From positions 930,001-994,000 of the forward strand of contig JADJPO010000002.1 of the NCBI GenBank assembly GCA_016713225.1: a DNA stretch of 64,000 nt, read 5' to 3'. The DNA comes from Kineosporiaceae bacterium. Its GTDB lineage: Bacteria; Actinomycetota; Actinomycetes; Actinomycetales; Kineosporiaceae. How positions within the stretch are numbered: the stretch's first letter is position 1; each line of letters begins with the position of its first letter. The position numbers and the translations under genes are program-made. Below the pieces are notes generated by a model. The model had not been told where the DNA came from, searched no databases, and saw only the letters and a list, made by a program, of their open reading frames with translations. This document shows, in pieces, positions 1-8,832 of the stretch.

Positions 1-294
1 GACCCGGTGCTGCTCGAGCCCATGATGGCCGTCGAGGTGCGCACCCCCGAGGAGTACATGGGTGACGTCATCGGCGACCTGAACTCCCGCCGCGGCCACA
101 TCCAGGCCATGGAGGACGTCACCGGCGCCAAGGTGGTTCGCGCCCTGGTGCCGCTGTCGGAGATGTTCGGCTACGTCGGCGACCTGCGCAGCAAGACCCA
201 GGGGCGCGCCGTCTACAGCATGCAGTTCGACTCCTACTCCGAGGTCCCGCGCAACGTGGCCGAGGAGATCGTGAAGAAGGTTCGTGGCGAGTAA
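1..294 (+). CDS. fusA: Elongation factor G, C-terminal end (partial)
   Basis: The reading frame is open from base 1, so the gene begins upstream of the window. The 97 visible codons are EF-G domains IV-V: the stretch GDVIGDLNSRRG, then the domain V core with LSEMFGYVGDLRS and a C-terminus ending VKKVRGE. EF-G is the GTPase that drives ribosomal translocation and, with RRF, recycling. It lies 101 bases before tuf, the usual str-operon order. The G domain is outside the window. Confidence 0.97.
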   Translation, partial: DPVLLEPMMAVEVRTPEEYMGDVIGDLNSRRGHIQAMEDVTGAKVVRALVPLSEMFGYVGDLRSKTQGRAVYSMQFDSYSEVPRNVAEEIVKKVRGE

Positions 295-395
295 CTCCGC
301 CGCACGTCAGCCGCACGTCAGTTTCACCACCAACAGAACGGCCGCTCCCCGGTACCGACCGGACGGCGACATCAACAGTCCAGAGGAGGACCACC

Positions 396-1589
396 GTGGC
401 GAAGGCGAAGTTCGAGCGGACCAAGCCGCACGTCAACATCGGCACCATCGGTCACATCGACCACGGCAAGACGACGCTCACCGCGGCGATCACCAAGGTG
501 CTGCACGACAAGTACCCGGACCTGAACCCCTTCACGCCGTTCGACCAGATCGACAAGGCGCCCGAGGAGCGGCAGCGCGGTATCACCATCTCCATCGCGC
601 ACGTCGAGTACCAGACCGAGGCCCGGCACTACGCCCACGTCGACTGCCCCGGGCACGCCGACTACATCAAGAACATGATCACCGGTGCTGCGCAGATGGA
701 CGGCGCGATCCTGGTGGTCGCCGCCACCGACGGCCCGATGCCGCAGACCAAGGAGCACGTGCTGCTCGCGCGTCAGGTCGGCGTCCCGTACATCGTGGTG
801 GCCCTGAACAAGTCCGACATGGTCGACGACGAGGAGATCCTCGAGCTCGTCGAGATGGAGGTCCGGGAGCTGCTGTCGGGGTACGAGTTCGACGGCGACA
901 ACCTGCCCGTCGTCCGGGTCTCGGCGCTGAAGGCGCTCGAGGGCGACGCGGAGTGGAGCGCCAAGCTGCTCGAGCTCATGGACGCCGTGGACTCGGCCAT
1001 CCCCGAGCCGCAGCGTGAGGTCGACAAGCCGTTCCTCATGCCCGTCGAGGACGTCTTCACCATCACCGGCCGCGGCACCGTGGTGACCGGCAAGGTCGAG
1101 CGTGGCATCGTCAAGGTCAACGAGACCGTCGAGATCCTCGGCATCAAGGAGACCAAGCAGTCGACCACGGTCACCGGGATCGAGATGTTCCGCAAGCTGC
1201 TCGACGAGGCCCGCGCGGGCGAGAACGTCGGTCTGCTGCTGCGTGGCATCAAGCGTGAAGAGGTCGAGCGCGGCCAGGTCGTGGCCAAGCCCGGCTCGAT
1301 CACCCCGCACACCGAGTTCGAGGCCACCGTCTACATCCTGTCCAAGGACGAGGGTGGCCGGCACACGCCGTTCTACGACAACTACCGTCCCCAGTTCTAC
1401 TTCCGGACGACGGACGTCACCGGCGTGGTCCACCTGCCCGAGGGCACCGAGATGGTGATGCCCGGTGACAACACCGAGATGCGGGTCGAGATGATCCAGC
1501 CCATCGCCATGGAAGAGGGCCTCAAGTTCGCCATCCGTGAGGGTGGCCGGACGGTCGGCTCGGGTCGCGTCACCAAGATCCTCAAGTAG
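396..1589 (+). CDS. tuf: Elongation factor Tu
   Basis: A 397-residue GTPase that delivers aminoacyl-tRNA to the ribosomal A site. The P-loop GHIDHGKT is at about residues 19-26 (Ile where most EF-Tu have Val), followed by the switch region (RGITISIAH), DCPGHADYIKNM and the guanine-specificity motif NKSD. Domains 2 and 3 are complete, ending in GRVTKILK, and the length is normal. The start is GTG at 396, with GGAGGA about 10 bases upstream. It follows fusA and is probably cotranscribed with it. Confidence 0.98.
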   Translation: MAKAKFERTKPHVNIGTIGHIDHGKTTLTAAITKVLHDKYPDLNPFTPFDQIDKAPEERQRGITISIAHVEYQTEARHYAHVDCPGHADYIKNMITGAAQMDGAILVVAATDGPMPQTKEHVLLARQVGVPYIVVALNKSDMVDDEEILELVEMEVRELLSGYEFDGDNLPVVRVSALKALEGDAEWSAKLLELMDAVDSAIPEPQREVDKPFLMPVEDVFTITGRGTVVTGKVERGIVKVNETVEILGIKETKQSTTVTGIEMFRKLLDEARAGENVGLLLRGIKREEVERGQVVAKPGSITPHTEFEATVYILSKDEGGRHTPFYDNYRPQFYFRTTDVTGVVHLPEGTEMVMPGDNTEMRVEMIQPIAMEEGLKFAIREGGRTVGSGRVTKILK

Positions 1590-1624
1590 TTCCACCGCGG
1601 GTCGCGGCGGAGCCGGACACCCGA

Positions 1625-1655
1625 TTGGTCAAGGCCAGCGTCGTTCTGGCAGACT
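1625..1655 (+). promoter_or_regulatory. Candidate promoter of the S10 operon
   Basis: In the 254-base gap between tuf and rpsJ there is a TTGGTC box (1625-1630) and, 19 bases on, CAGACT within GGCAGACT (1650-1655). These resemble -35 and -10 elements of the housekeeping sigma factor. The leader would then be about 180 bases, typical for rpsJ operons. The boxes are imperfect, so this is a candidate. Confidence 0.4.
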
Positions 1656-1752
1656 GAACAGGTTGTTCCGCGCTCCGTCGCGGCACGCGACGCCCGCCAG
1701 ACCATGGTGGGCGTCAGTCGCCGGCGGCGACGTCCCAGCCCAGATCTCATCG

Positions 1753-1788
1753 GGTCGGGCACGAGTCGAGTTCGCGACACGCCCGACC
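1753..1788 (+). other. Inverted repeat in the rpsJ leader
   Basis: GGTCGGGC (1753-1760) is matched by GCCCGACC (1781-1788) across a 20-base loop, about 55 bases before rpsJ. In the leader RNA this could be a stem. Leaders of S10 operons often carry autoregulatory structures, but nothing here identifies a ligand. Confidence 0.35.
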
Positions 1789-1843
1789 TCGGGGGTCGGC
1801 GGGTCACCACAGCTTTTCGGAAGAGAGAGAGCACAGCGAAGCC

Positions 1844-2152
1844 ATGGCGGGACAGAAGATCCGCATCCGGCTCAAGGCCTACGACCACGAGGTCATCGAC
1901 AGCTCGGCGCGCAAGATCGTCGACACGGTGGTCCGCACTGGTGCCACGGTGGCCGGACCGGTGCCGCTGCCGACGGAGAAGAACGTGTACTGCGTGATCC
2001 GTTCTCCGCACAAGTACAAGGACAGCCGCGAGCACTTCGAGATGCGCACCCACAAGCGGCTGATCGACATCATCAACCCCACGCCGAAGACCGTCGACTC
2101 GCTCATGCGGCTCGACCTGCCGGCCGGGGTCGACATCGAGATCAAGCTCTGA
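1844..2152 (+). CDS. rpsJ: 30S ribosomal protein S10 (NusE)
   Basis: 102 residues, the normal length. It begins MAGQKIRIRLKAYDHEVID and contains the conserved SPHKYKDSREHFEMRTHKR segment. S10 is in the 30S head and, as NusE, pairs with NusB in rRNA antitermination. It is the first gene of the S10 operon. A GGAAGAGAGAG stretch precedes the ATG. The rplC start follows eight bases after the stop. Confidence 0.98.
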   Translation: MAGQKIRIRLKAYDHEVIDSSARKIVDTVVRTGATVAGPVPLPTEKNVYCVIRSPHKYKDSREHFEMRTHKRLIDIINPTPKTVDSLMRLDLPAGVDIEIKL

Positions 2153-2160
2153 GGCCTGTG

Positions 2161-2811
2161 ATGAGTCAGAAATCCACCGTCAAGGGCCTGCTCGGCGAGA
2201 AGCTGGGCATGACCCAGGTCTGGGACGCCGACAACAAGCTGGTCCCCGTCACCGTCGTCGCGGCCGGCCCGTGCGTGGTCAGCCAGGTTCGCTCGGCTGA
2301 CGCCGACGGCTACGACGCCGTCCAGATCGCCTACGGCGCGATCGACCCCCGCAAGGTGAACCAGCCCATGGCCGGTCACTTCGCCAAGGCGGGCGTCACC
2401 CCGCGCCGGTTCCTGGTCGAACTGCGCACCGCCGACGCCGGCGAGCACGCACTGGGGCAGGAGCTGACCGCCGAGCTGTTCGAGGCCGGCCAGCACGTCG
2501 ACGTCGTCGGCCGGACCAAGGGCAAGGGCACCGCGGGCGTCATGAAGCGCCACGGCTTCCATGGCCTGGGCGCCTCGCACGGTACCCAGCGCAAGCACCG
2601 CTCGCCCGGGTCCATCGGCGCCTGCGCCACGCCGGCTCGCGTCTTCAAGGGCGTGCGTATGGCGGGCCGCATGGGCGCCGTCCGACAGACCACGCAGAAC
2701 CTGATCGTGCACGCTGTGGACGCCGAGCGCGGCCTGCTGCTGATCAAGGGTGCGGTGCCCGGCCCCAAGGGGTCCGTGGTGCTGGTCAAGACCGCCGCGA
2801 AGGGAGCCTGA
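2161..2811 (+). CDS. rplC: 50S ribosomal protein L3
   Basis: 216 residues from the ATG at 2161. The frame is open further upstream, but that part overlaps rpsJ and has no homology. It begins MSQKSTVKGLLGEKLGMTQV and holds the conserved central loop KGKGTAGVMKRHGFHG that reaches toward the peptidyl-transferase centre. L3 is one of two assembly-initiator proteins of the 50S subunit. rplD starts four bases after its stop. Confidence 0.97.
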   Translation: MSQKSTVKGLLGEKLGMTQVWDADNKLVPVTVVAAGPCVVSQVRSADADGYDAVQIAYGAIDPRKVNQPMAGHFAKAGVTPRRFLVELRTADAGEHALGQELTAELFEAGQHVDVVGRTKGKGTAGVMKRHGFHGLGASHGTQRKHRSPGSIGACATPARVFKGVRMAGRMGAVRQTTQNLIVHAVDAERGLLLIKGAVPGPKGSVVLVKTAAKGA

Positions 2812-2815
2812 CCTC

Positions 2816-3514
2816 ATGGCTACCGTCGATGTTCTCGACGCCTCGGGCAAGAAGGCGGGCAGCGTGGAGCTGCCGGCCGAGATCTTCGAGGTTCAGACCA
2901 ATGTCCCGCTGATCCACCAGGTCGTGGTGGCCCAGCTCGCTGCCGCCCGTCAGGGCACGGCCGACACCAAGAACCGCGGCGAGGTTCGCGGTGGTGGCAA
3001 GAAGCCGTACAAGCAGAAGGGCACCGGCCGCGCCCGCCAGGGTTCGACCCGGGCGCCGCAGTTCGCCGGTGGCGGCGTCGTGCACGGCCCCTCGCCGCGC
3101 GACTACAGCCAGCGGACCCCCAAGAAGATGAAGGCGGCCGCACTGCGGGGCGCACTGTCCGACCGGGCACGTCACGGTCGGGTGCACGTGGTCTCGTCTC
3201 TGCTGGGCGGTGAGGCTCCGTCCACCAAGACGGCGTCCGCGGCACTGGCCGCCATCAGCGAGGCAGCCCGGGTGCTCGTCGTCCTGGACCGGACCGACGA
3301 ACTGACCTGGAAGAGCCTGCGCAACGTGGGCCGCGCCCACCTGCTCTTCGCCGACCAGCTCAACACCTACGACGTGCTGTGCGCCGACTCGGTGGTCTTC
3401 ACCTCCGGGGCGCTCGAGGCCTTCCTGGCCGGTCCGGCTCGGGGTAAGGGCGCCAAGGCGATCGGGACGAGCGCGTCGTCCGGCACTGCCAGCGACGAGG
3501 AGGCCGCCAAGTGA
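2816..3514 (+). CDS. rplD: 50S ribosomal protein L4
   Basis: 232 residues from the ATG at 2816 (MATVDVLDASGKK). It has the basic extended loop GGGKKPYKQKGTGRARQGSTR that lines the exit tunnel and the VVHGPSPRDYSQRTPKKM motif. In enteric bacteria L4 also represses its own operon; whether that holds here cannot be seen. Its last bases overlap the rplW start in a GTGA junction. The tail (GTSASSGTASDEEAAK) is a short low-complexity extension. Confidence 0.97.
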   Translation: MATVDVLDASGKKAGSVELPAEIFEVQTNVPLIHQVVVAQLAAARQGTADTKNRGEVRGGGKKPYKQKGTGRARQGSTRAPQFAGGGVVHGPSPRDYSQRTPKKMKAAALRGALSDRARHGRVHVVSSLLGGEAPSTKTASAALAAISEAARVLVVLDRTDELTWKSLRNVGRAHLLFADQLNTYDVLCADSVVFTSGALEAFLAGPARGKGAKAIGTSASSGTASDEEAAK

Positions 3515-3822
3515 GCACCGCCGGAAACGTCCACGCCGATCCGCGCGACATCCTGTTCGCGCCGGTCGTCTCGGAGAAGAGCTACGGCCTGCTGGACGAG
3601 GGGAAGTACACCTTCCTGGTGGACCCGCGGGCCAACAAGACCCAGATCAAGCAGGCGGTCGAGCAGGTCTTCGGGGTCAAGGTCTCCTCGGTGAACACCA
3701 GCAACCGCAAGGGCAAGGCGCGCCGCACCCGCAATGGGGTGGGGCATCGCAAGGACACCAAGCGCGCGATCGTCACCCTGGCCGACGGCACCATCGACAT
3801 CTTCGGCGGACCGGCCGCCTGA
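3511..3822 (+). CDS. rplW: 50S ribosomal protein L23
   Basis: 103 residues, GTG start at 3511 overlapping the rplD stop by four bases. L23 sits at the tunnel exit and is the docking site for trigger factor and SRP. Conserved pieces visible are DILFAPVVSEKSYGLL, FLVDPRANKTQIKQAVE and the basic NRKGKARRTRNGVGHRKD loop. Length is normal. Confidence 0.97.
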   Translation: MSTAGNVHADPRDILFAPVVSEKSYGLLDEGKYTFLVDPRANKTQIKQAVEQVFGVKVSSVNTSNRKGKARRTRNGVGHRKDTKRAIVTLADGTIDIFGGPAA

Positions 3823-3862
3823 CGGCGGTCGAGCTGATTCGACACTCGAGGACTGACAGAAC

Positions 3863-4699
3863 ATGGGAATCCGCAAGTACAAGCCGACGACGCCGGGCCG
3901 GCGTGGCTCGTCCGTCGCCGACTTCGTCGAGATCACCCGGTCCGAGCCGGAGAAGTCGCTGGTCCGCCCGCTGAGCAAGTCCGGGGGGCGCAACAACGCC
4001 GGCCGCGTGACGACTCGGCACCAGGGTGGTGGCCACAAGCGCGCCTACCGGTTGATCGACTTCCGTCGTCACGACAAGGACGGCGTGCCGGCCACCGTGG
4101 CGCACATCGAGTACGACCCCAACCGCACGGCGCGCATCGCGCTGCTGCACTACGCGGACGGCGAGAAGCGCTACATCCTGGCGCCGAACAAGCTGTCGCA
4201 GGGTGACCGGATCGAGAACGGCCCCAGCGCCGACATCAAGCCGGGCAACAGCCTCCCGCTGCGCAACATCCCGGTCGGCACCGTGGTGCACGCGATCGAG
4301 TTGCGTCCGGGTGGCGGGGCGAAGATCGCCCGCTCGGCCGGCGCCTCGGTGCAGCTGGTGGCCAAGGACGGCCCCTACGCGCAGCTGCGCATGCCGTCCG
4401 GTGAGATCCGCAACGTCGACGTCCGCTGTCGCGCGACGGTCGGCGAGGTGGGTAACGCCGAGCAGTCGAACATCAACTGGGGCAAGGCCGGCCGGATGCG
4501 CTGGAAGGGCAAGCGCCCGACGGTGCGCGGTGTGGCCATGAACCCGATCGACCACCCGCACGGTGGTGGCGAGGGCAAGACCTCCGGTGGCCGTCACCCG
4601 GTCAGCCCGTGGGGTCAGGCCGAGGGCCGTACGCGTCATCCGAACAAGCCGAGCGACAAGTTGATCGTCCGCCGCCGGCGCACCGGCAAGAAGCGCTGA
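3863..4699 (+). CDS. rplB: 50S ribosomal protein L2
   Basis: 278 residues. It begins MGIRKYKPTTPGRRGS and ends with the conserved GGGEGKTSGGRHPVSPWG region, whose histidine lies close to the peptidyl-transferase centre. The OB-fold and SH3-like RNA-binding domains are complete. L2 is needed for subunit association and tRNA binding. It lies 40 bases after rplW and 17 before rpsS. Confidence 0.98.
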   Translation: MGIRKYKPTTPGRRGSSVADFVEITRSEPEKSLVRPLSKSGGRNNAGRVTTRHQGGGHKRAYRLIDFRRHDKDGVPATVAHIEYDPNRTARIALLHYADGEKRYILAPNKLSQGDRIENGPSADIKPGNSLPLRNIPVGTVVHAIELRPGGGAKIARSAGASVQLVAKDGPYAQLRMPSGEIRNVDVRCRATVGEVGNAEQSNINWGKAGRMRWKGKRPTVRGVAMNPIDHPHGGGEGKTSGGRHPVSPWGQAEGRTRHPNKPSDKLIVRRRRTGKKR

Positions 4700-4716
4700 C
4701 AGGAGAGCGAGAAGAC

Positions 4717-4998
4717 ATGCCGCGCAGCTTGAAGAAGGGTCCTTTCGTCGACGACCACCTGATGAAGAAGGTGGACGTTCAGAACGAAAAGGGCACCAAG
4801 AACGTCATCAAGACCTGGTCGCGTCGATCGATGATCGTGCCCGACATGCTGGGTCACACCCTGGCCGTTCACAACGGCAACAAGCACATCCCCGTGTTCG
4901 TGACCGAATCGATGATCGGCCACAAGCTGGGGGAATTCGCTCCGACCCGGACCTTCCGCGGTCATGAGAAGGACGACCGCAAGGGCCGTCGTCGCTGA
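4717..4998 (+). CDS. rpsS: 30S ribosomal protein S19
   Basis: 93 residues from the ATG at 4717, preceded by AGGAGAG. It begins with the family signature MPRSLKKGPFVDDHL and has the conserved HNGNKHIPVFVTESMIGHKLGEF core split over the C-terminal half. S19 forms a complex with S13 in the 30S head and contacts the A-site finger region. Normal length and normal operon position between rplB and rplV. Confidence 0.97.
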   Translation: MPRSLKKGPFVDDHLMKKVDVQNEKGTKNVIKTWSRRSMIVPDMLGHTLAVHNGNKHIPVFVTESMIGHKLGEFAPTRTFRGHEKDDRKGRRR

Positions 4999-5029
4999 CG
5001 GCGCAGACGAGCATCGAAGGGACGCACGA

Positions 5030-5392
5030 ATGGAAGCCAAGGCGACGGCACGGTATGTCCGTGTCACGCCCATGAAGGCCCGACGCGTCGTGGACCTGAT
5101 CCGGGGCAAGCAGGCCAGCGAGGCGGTGGCGGTGCTGGAGTTCGCACCGCAGGCCGCCAGCGAAACGGTGCGCAAGGTCGTGCAGAGCGCGATCGCCAAT
5201 GCGCGCACCAAGGCCGACCGGGCCTCGGAGCCGTTCGACGAGCGTGAGCTCGTGGTTCAGGCGGCCTACGTGGACGAAGGGCCGACCATGAAGCGGTTCC
5301 GGCCGCGTGCCCAGGGGCGCGCATACCGGATCAACAAGCGCACCAGCCACATCACGGTCGTGGTGGGCCAGCCGAAGGGGAGGACCCGCTAG
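5030..5392 (+). CDS. rplV: 50S ribosomal protein L22
   Basis: 120 residues from the ATG at 5030 (MEAKATARYVRVTPMKARRV). It contains the long beta-hairpin that reaches into the exit tunnel (VDEGPTMKRFRPRAQGRAYRI), where macrolide resistance changes occur in other bacteria. The stop codon shares one base with the GTG start of rpsC, a tight coupling. Confidence 0.97.
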   Translation: MEAKATARYVRVTPMKARRVVDLIRGKQASEAVAVLEFAPQAASETVRKVVQSAIANARTKADRASEPFDERELVVQAAYVDEGPTMKRFRPRAQGRAYRINKRTSHITVVVGQPKGRTR

Positions 5393-6240
5393 TGGGCCAG
5401 AAGGTCAACCCGCACGGGTTCCGTCTCGGCATCACCACCGAGCACAAGAGCCGGTGGTTCGCCGACAGCACCCGCGCCGGTCAGCGGTACCGCGACTACG
5501 TGAAGGAAGACGTCGCGATCCGCAAGCTCATGTCCAAGGGCATGGAGCGGGCCGGCATCAGCCGCGTCGAGATCGAGCGCACCCGTGACCGGGTGCGGGT
5601 CGACATCCACACCGCCCGTCCGGGCATCGTGATCGGACGCCGTGGCGCCGAGGCCGACCGCATCCGCGGCGAGCTCGAGAAGCTCACGGGCAAGCAGGTG
5701 CAGCTCAACATCCTCGAGGTCAAGAACCCCGAGATGGACGCGCAGCTGGTCGCCCAGGGCATCGCCGAGCAGCTCGCGAGCCGGGTCTCGTTCCGTCGCG
5801 CCATGCGCAAGGGGATGCAGTCCTCGACGCGCGCCGGCGCCAAGGGCATCCGGGTGCAGTGCTCCGGTCGTCTGGGCGGCGCCGAGATGAGCCGTTCGGA
5901 GTTCTACCGCGAGGGCCGGGTGCCGCTGCACACCCTGCGGGCGAACATCGACTACGGCTTCTACGAGGCCAAGACCACCTTCGGCCGGATCGGCGTGAAG
6001 GTCTGGATCTACAAGGGCGACCTGACCCAGCGCGAGCTGGCTCGTGAGCAGGTCACCGCGCCTCGGGCACCGCGTCGTGACGACCGTGGTGGTCGTGGCG
6101 AGGGTGGTCGTGGCGAGGGCGGTCGTGGCCGTGCGCCGCGTCGTCGTGACGCCGCTGCCCCGGTCGTGGCCGAGGAGCCGGTGGCCGTTGCGGCAGAGGC
6201 TCCCGCCGCTGTCGAGACCAGTACCGAAACGGAGGCCTGA
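5392..6240 (+). CDS. rpsC: 30S ribosomal protein S3 with Gly/Arg-rich tail
   Basis: 282 residues, GTG start overlapping the rplV stop by one base. The KH domain carries the RNA-binding GRRGAEADRIR motif, and the C-terminal S3 domain has SGRLGGAEMSRSEFYREGRVPLHTLRA. S3 lines the mRNA entry channel and helps unwind mRNA. After about residue 220 comes a low-complexity tail with three GGRGE/R units, then an Ala/Glu/Val-rich end, making it longer than the enterobacterial protein (about 230). Confidence 0.97.
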   Translation: MGQKVNPHGFRLGITTEHKSRWFADSTRAGQRYRDYVKEDVAIRKLMSKGMERAGISRVEIERTRDRVRVDIHTARPGIVIGRRGAEADRIRGELEKLTGKQVQLNILEVKNPEMDAQLVAQGIAEQLASRVSFRRAMRKGMQSSTRAGAKGIRVQCSGRLGGAEMSRSEFYREGRVPLHTLRANIDYGFYEAKTTFGRIGVKVWIYKGDLTQRELAREQVTAPRAPRRDDRGGRGEGGRGEGGRGRAPRRRDAAAPVVAEEPVAVAAEAPAAVETSTETEA

Positions 6241-6243
6241 GCC

Positions 6244-6662
<419 letters not shown>

Positions 6663-6663
<1 letters not shown>

Positions 6664-6893
6664 TGGCGGTCGGTTCCAAGGACCTCGCCGTGGCGAGCCT
6701 TCGCGGTTTCGACGACGAGCGTCTGCTCGAGGAGCTCCGCAAGGCCAAGGAAGAGCTGTTCAACCTCCGGTTCCAGTCGGCGACCGGTCAGTTGGAGAGC
6801 CATGGCCGGCTGCGCGCCGTCCGGCGTGACATCGCCCGGATCTACACGATCATGCGCGAGCGCGAGCTCGGCATCACCTCCGGACCGCAGTGA
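6663..6893 (+). CDS. rpmC: 50S ribosomal protein L29
   Basis: 76 residues from the ATG at 6663. A GTG at 6660 in frame would add one residue; I prefer the ATG because it gives the usual MAVGSK-type start and a TGATG junction. The helical hairpin motif EELFNLRFQSATGQLESHGRLRAVRRDIARI is diagnostic (shown here only in part: EELFNLRFQSATGQ). L29 sits beside L23 at the tunnel exit. Confidence 0.95.
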
Positions 6894-7204
6894 TGGCGCC
6901 CGAGTCGGAAGAGAAGGCAGTAGTGAGCGACACTGAGAGCGTGACATCGCAGGCCCGGGGCTACCGCAAGGTGCGCCGTGGGTATGTGGTGAGCGACAAG
7001 ATGGACAAGACCGTGGTGGTCGCCGTCGAGGACCGGGTCAAGCACCCGTTGTACGGCAAGGTCCTGCGCCGTACCAGCAAGGTCAAGGCGCACGACGAGG
7101 CCAACTCGGCGGGTGTCGGTGACCTGGTGCAGATCGTGGAGACCCGCCCGCTGTCGGCGACCAAGCGCTGGCGGCTGGAGAAGATCGTCGAGAAGGCGAA
7201 GTAA
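6893..7204 (+). CDS. rpsQ: 30S ribosomal protein S17
   Basis: 103 residues from the ATG at 6893 in another TGATG junction. An internal GTG at 6923 could also serve as start, because the first 20 residues (MAPESEEKAVVSDTES) are acidic and not part of the S17 fold. The core has RRGYVVSDKMDKTVVVAVE and VKHPLYGKVLRRTSK. S17 is a primary 16S-binding OB-fold protein. It is the last gene of the S10 block and is followed by a hairpin-rich gap. Confidence 0.95.
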   Translation: MAPESEEKAVVSDTESVTSQARGYRKVRRGYVVSDKMDKTVVVAVEDRVKHPLYGKVLRRTSKVKAHDEANSAGVGDLVQIVETRPLSATKRWRLEKIVEKAK

Positions 7205-7211
7205 TCACATC

Positions 7212-7304
7212 GCACAGGGGGCTCCGCCCCCCGTGTGCCCCCCGGAAAGACACGAACAGTCAAGAGCAATAGAGGCAGACACGAGAGGCTCCGCCTTTCG
7301 TGTC
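7212..7304 (+). other. Paired-hairpin element before rplN
   Basis: The 148-base rpsQ-rplN gap holds two stem-loops. Hairpin 1 (7212-7238) pairs GCACA and GGGGG with CCCCC and TGTGC, with one bulged G and a CTCCGC loop. Hairpin 2 (7278-7304) pairs GACACGA... with ...CGTGTC in about 12 base pairs, including one G-U, around a three-base loop. No T-run follows either, so a simple intrinsic terminator is not evident. The same arrangement recurs before rpoA. Confidence 0.75.
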
Positions 7305-7352
7305 GTTCCGCAAGGCTCCCCGCGAGAACCAGCGTGACAGAGGAGTAATTCA

Positions 7353-7721
7353 GTGATCCAGCAGGAGTCGCGACTGCGCGTCGCCGACAACACGGGTGCC
7401 AAGGAGATCTTGTGCATCCGGGTTCTCGGCGGGTCCGGTCGCCGCTACGCCGGTATCGGCGACGTCATCGTGGCGACGGTCAAGGACGCGATCCCGGGCG
7501 GCAACGTCAAGAAGGGCGACGTCGTCAAGGCGGTCGTCGTGCGCACCACCAAGGAGCGTCGTCGTCCGGATGGTTCCTACATCCGCTTCGACGAGAACGC
7601 TGCCGTCATCCTGCGCAACGACGGTGACCCGCGGGGAACCCGCATCTTCGGTCCCGTCGGGCGCGAGCTGCGCGACAAGAAGTTCATGAAGATCATTTCG
7701 CTGGCCCCGGAGGTGCTCTGA
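7353..7721 (+). CDS. rplN: 50S ribosomal protein L14
   Basis: 122 residues, the standard length; GTG start at 7353 after GAGGAG. It begins MIQQESRLRVADNTGAKE and carries the conserved GDVIVATVKDAIPGG and FGPVGRELRDKKFMKI segments. L14 forms an intersubunit bridge and is a target of the RsfS silencing factor. It opens the spc-type operon. Confidence 0.98.
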   Translation: MIQQESRLRVADNTGAKEILCIRVLGGSGRRYAGIGDVIVATVKDAIPGGNVKKGDVVKAVVVRTTKERRRPDGSYIRFDENAAVILRNDGDPRGTRIFGPVGRELRDKKFMKIISLAPEVL

Positions 7722-7722
7722 G

Positions 7723-8076
7723 ATGGCCCGCATCAGGATCAAGAAGGGCGACACCGTGCAGGTGATCGCCGGTGCGGCCGAGGACAAGGGCAAGACCGGC
7801 AAGGTGATCGCCGTCTACCCCGAGACCAACCGGGTGTTGGTCGAGGGCATCAAGCGGATCACCAAGCACACCAAGGTCGGCACCAGCAACCGCGGTTCGC
7901 GTACGGGTGGCATCGTCACCCAGGAGGCGGCGATCCACATCAGCAACGTGATGCTGGTGGACCCGCAGACCAAGAAGCCCACCCGCGTCGGCGTCCGCAC
8001 CGAGACCGTCGAGCGCGACGGTCGCAGCAAGACCGTGCGGATCCGGGTCGCGAAGCGCTCGGGTAAGGACATCTGA
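7723..8076 (+). CDS. rplX: 50S ribosomal protein L24
   Basis: 117 residues, starting two bases after rplN ends. The N-terminal KOW motif is visible (KKGDTVQVIAGAAEDKGKTGKV). L24 is an assembly initiator located near the tunnel exit. The next gene, rplE, starts three bases on. Confidence 0.97.
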   Translation: MARIRIKKGDTVQVIAGAAEDKGKTGKVIAVYPETNRVLVEGIKRITKHTKVGTSNRGSRTGGIVTQEAAIHISNVMLVDPQTKKPTRVGVRTETVERDGRSKTVRIRVAKRSGKDI

Positions 8077-8078
8077 GG

Positions 8079-8645
8079 ATGAGCACTGCAACACTCACCA
8101 GCGGGCCGCGGCTCAAGCAGCGCTACCGCAGCGACATCGCGCCGGCTCTGCGAGGCGAGTTCGGCTACTCCAACGTCATGCAGACCCCCGGTCTGGTCAA
8201 GATCGTGGTCAACATGGGTGTCGGCGAGGCAGCTCGCGACTCCAAGTTGATCGAGGGCGCCATCCGCGACCTGGCCGCGATCACCGGCCAGAAGCCGCAG
8301 GTCACCAAGGCGCGCAAGTCGATCGCCCAGTTCAAGCTGCGCGAGGGCATGCCGATCGGCTGCCACGTCACGCTGCGGGGCGACCGGATGTGGGAGTTCC
8401 TCGACCGTCTGCTGTCGGTGGCCCTGCCGCGTATTCGTGACTTCCGTGGGTTGTCGCCCAAGCAGTTCGACGGGCGTGGCAACTACACCTTCGGCCTGAA
8501 CGAGCAGTCGATGTTCCACGAGATCGACCAGGACAGGATCGACCGGGTCCGCGGTATGGACATCACCGTGGTCACCACCGCCGGCACCGACGCCGAGGGC
8601 CGTGCGCTGCTGCGCCACCTCGGATTCCCGTTCAAGGAGAACTGA
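8079..8645 (+). CDS. rplE: 50S ribosomal protein L5
   Basis: 188 residues, normal. Recognisable segments are NVMQTPGLVKIVVNMGVGEA, GQKPQVTKARKSIAQFKLREG and the C-terminal GMDITVVTTAGTDAEGRALL. L5 binds 5S rRNA in the central protuberance together with L18. rpsZ starts directly after the stop. Confidence 0.98.
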   Translation: MSTATLTSGPRLKQRYRSDIAPALRGEFGYSNVMQTPGLVKIVVNMGVGEAARDSKLIEGAIRDLAAITGQKPQVTKARKSIAQFKLREGMPIGCHVTLRGDRMWEFLDRLLSVALPRIRDFRGLSPKQFDGRGNYTFGLNEQSMFHEIDQDRIDRVRGMDITVVTTAGTDAEGRALLRHLGFPFKEN

Positions 8646-8646
8646 C

Positions 8647-8832
8647 GTGGCCAAGACCGCACTGATCAACAAGGCCAACGCAAAGCCCAAGTTCAAGGTG
8701 CGCGGCTACACGCGCTGCCAGCGCTGCGGCCGGCCGCATTCGGTGTACAAGAAGTTCGGACTGTGCCGGGTGTGCCTTCGTGAGATGGCGCACCGGGGCG
8801 AGTTGCCGGGCCTGACCAAGAGCAGTTGGTGA
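8647..8832 (+). CDS. rpsZ: 30S ribosomal protein S14 type Z (zinc form)
   Basis: 61 residues from the GTG at 8647. The short zinc-ribbon form of S14 with C24xxC27 (CQRC) and C40xxC43 (CRVC). Many actinobacteria have a second, cysteine-free S14 elsewhere for zinc starvation; it is not in this window. The stop overlaps the following small ORF as GTGA. Confidence 0.97.
   Translation: MAKTALINKANAKPKFKVRGYTRCQRCGRPHSVYKKFGLCRVCLREMAHRGELPGLTKSSW

Noticed and set aside
7205..7352. Intrinsic terminator splitting the S10 and spc operons
   Set aside because: The hairpins are strong but followed by C or mixed bases rather than T. I report them as structured elements instead.
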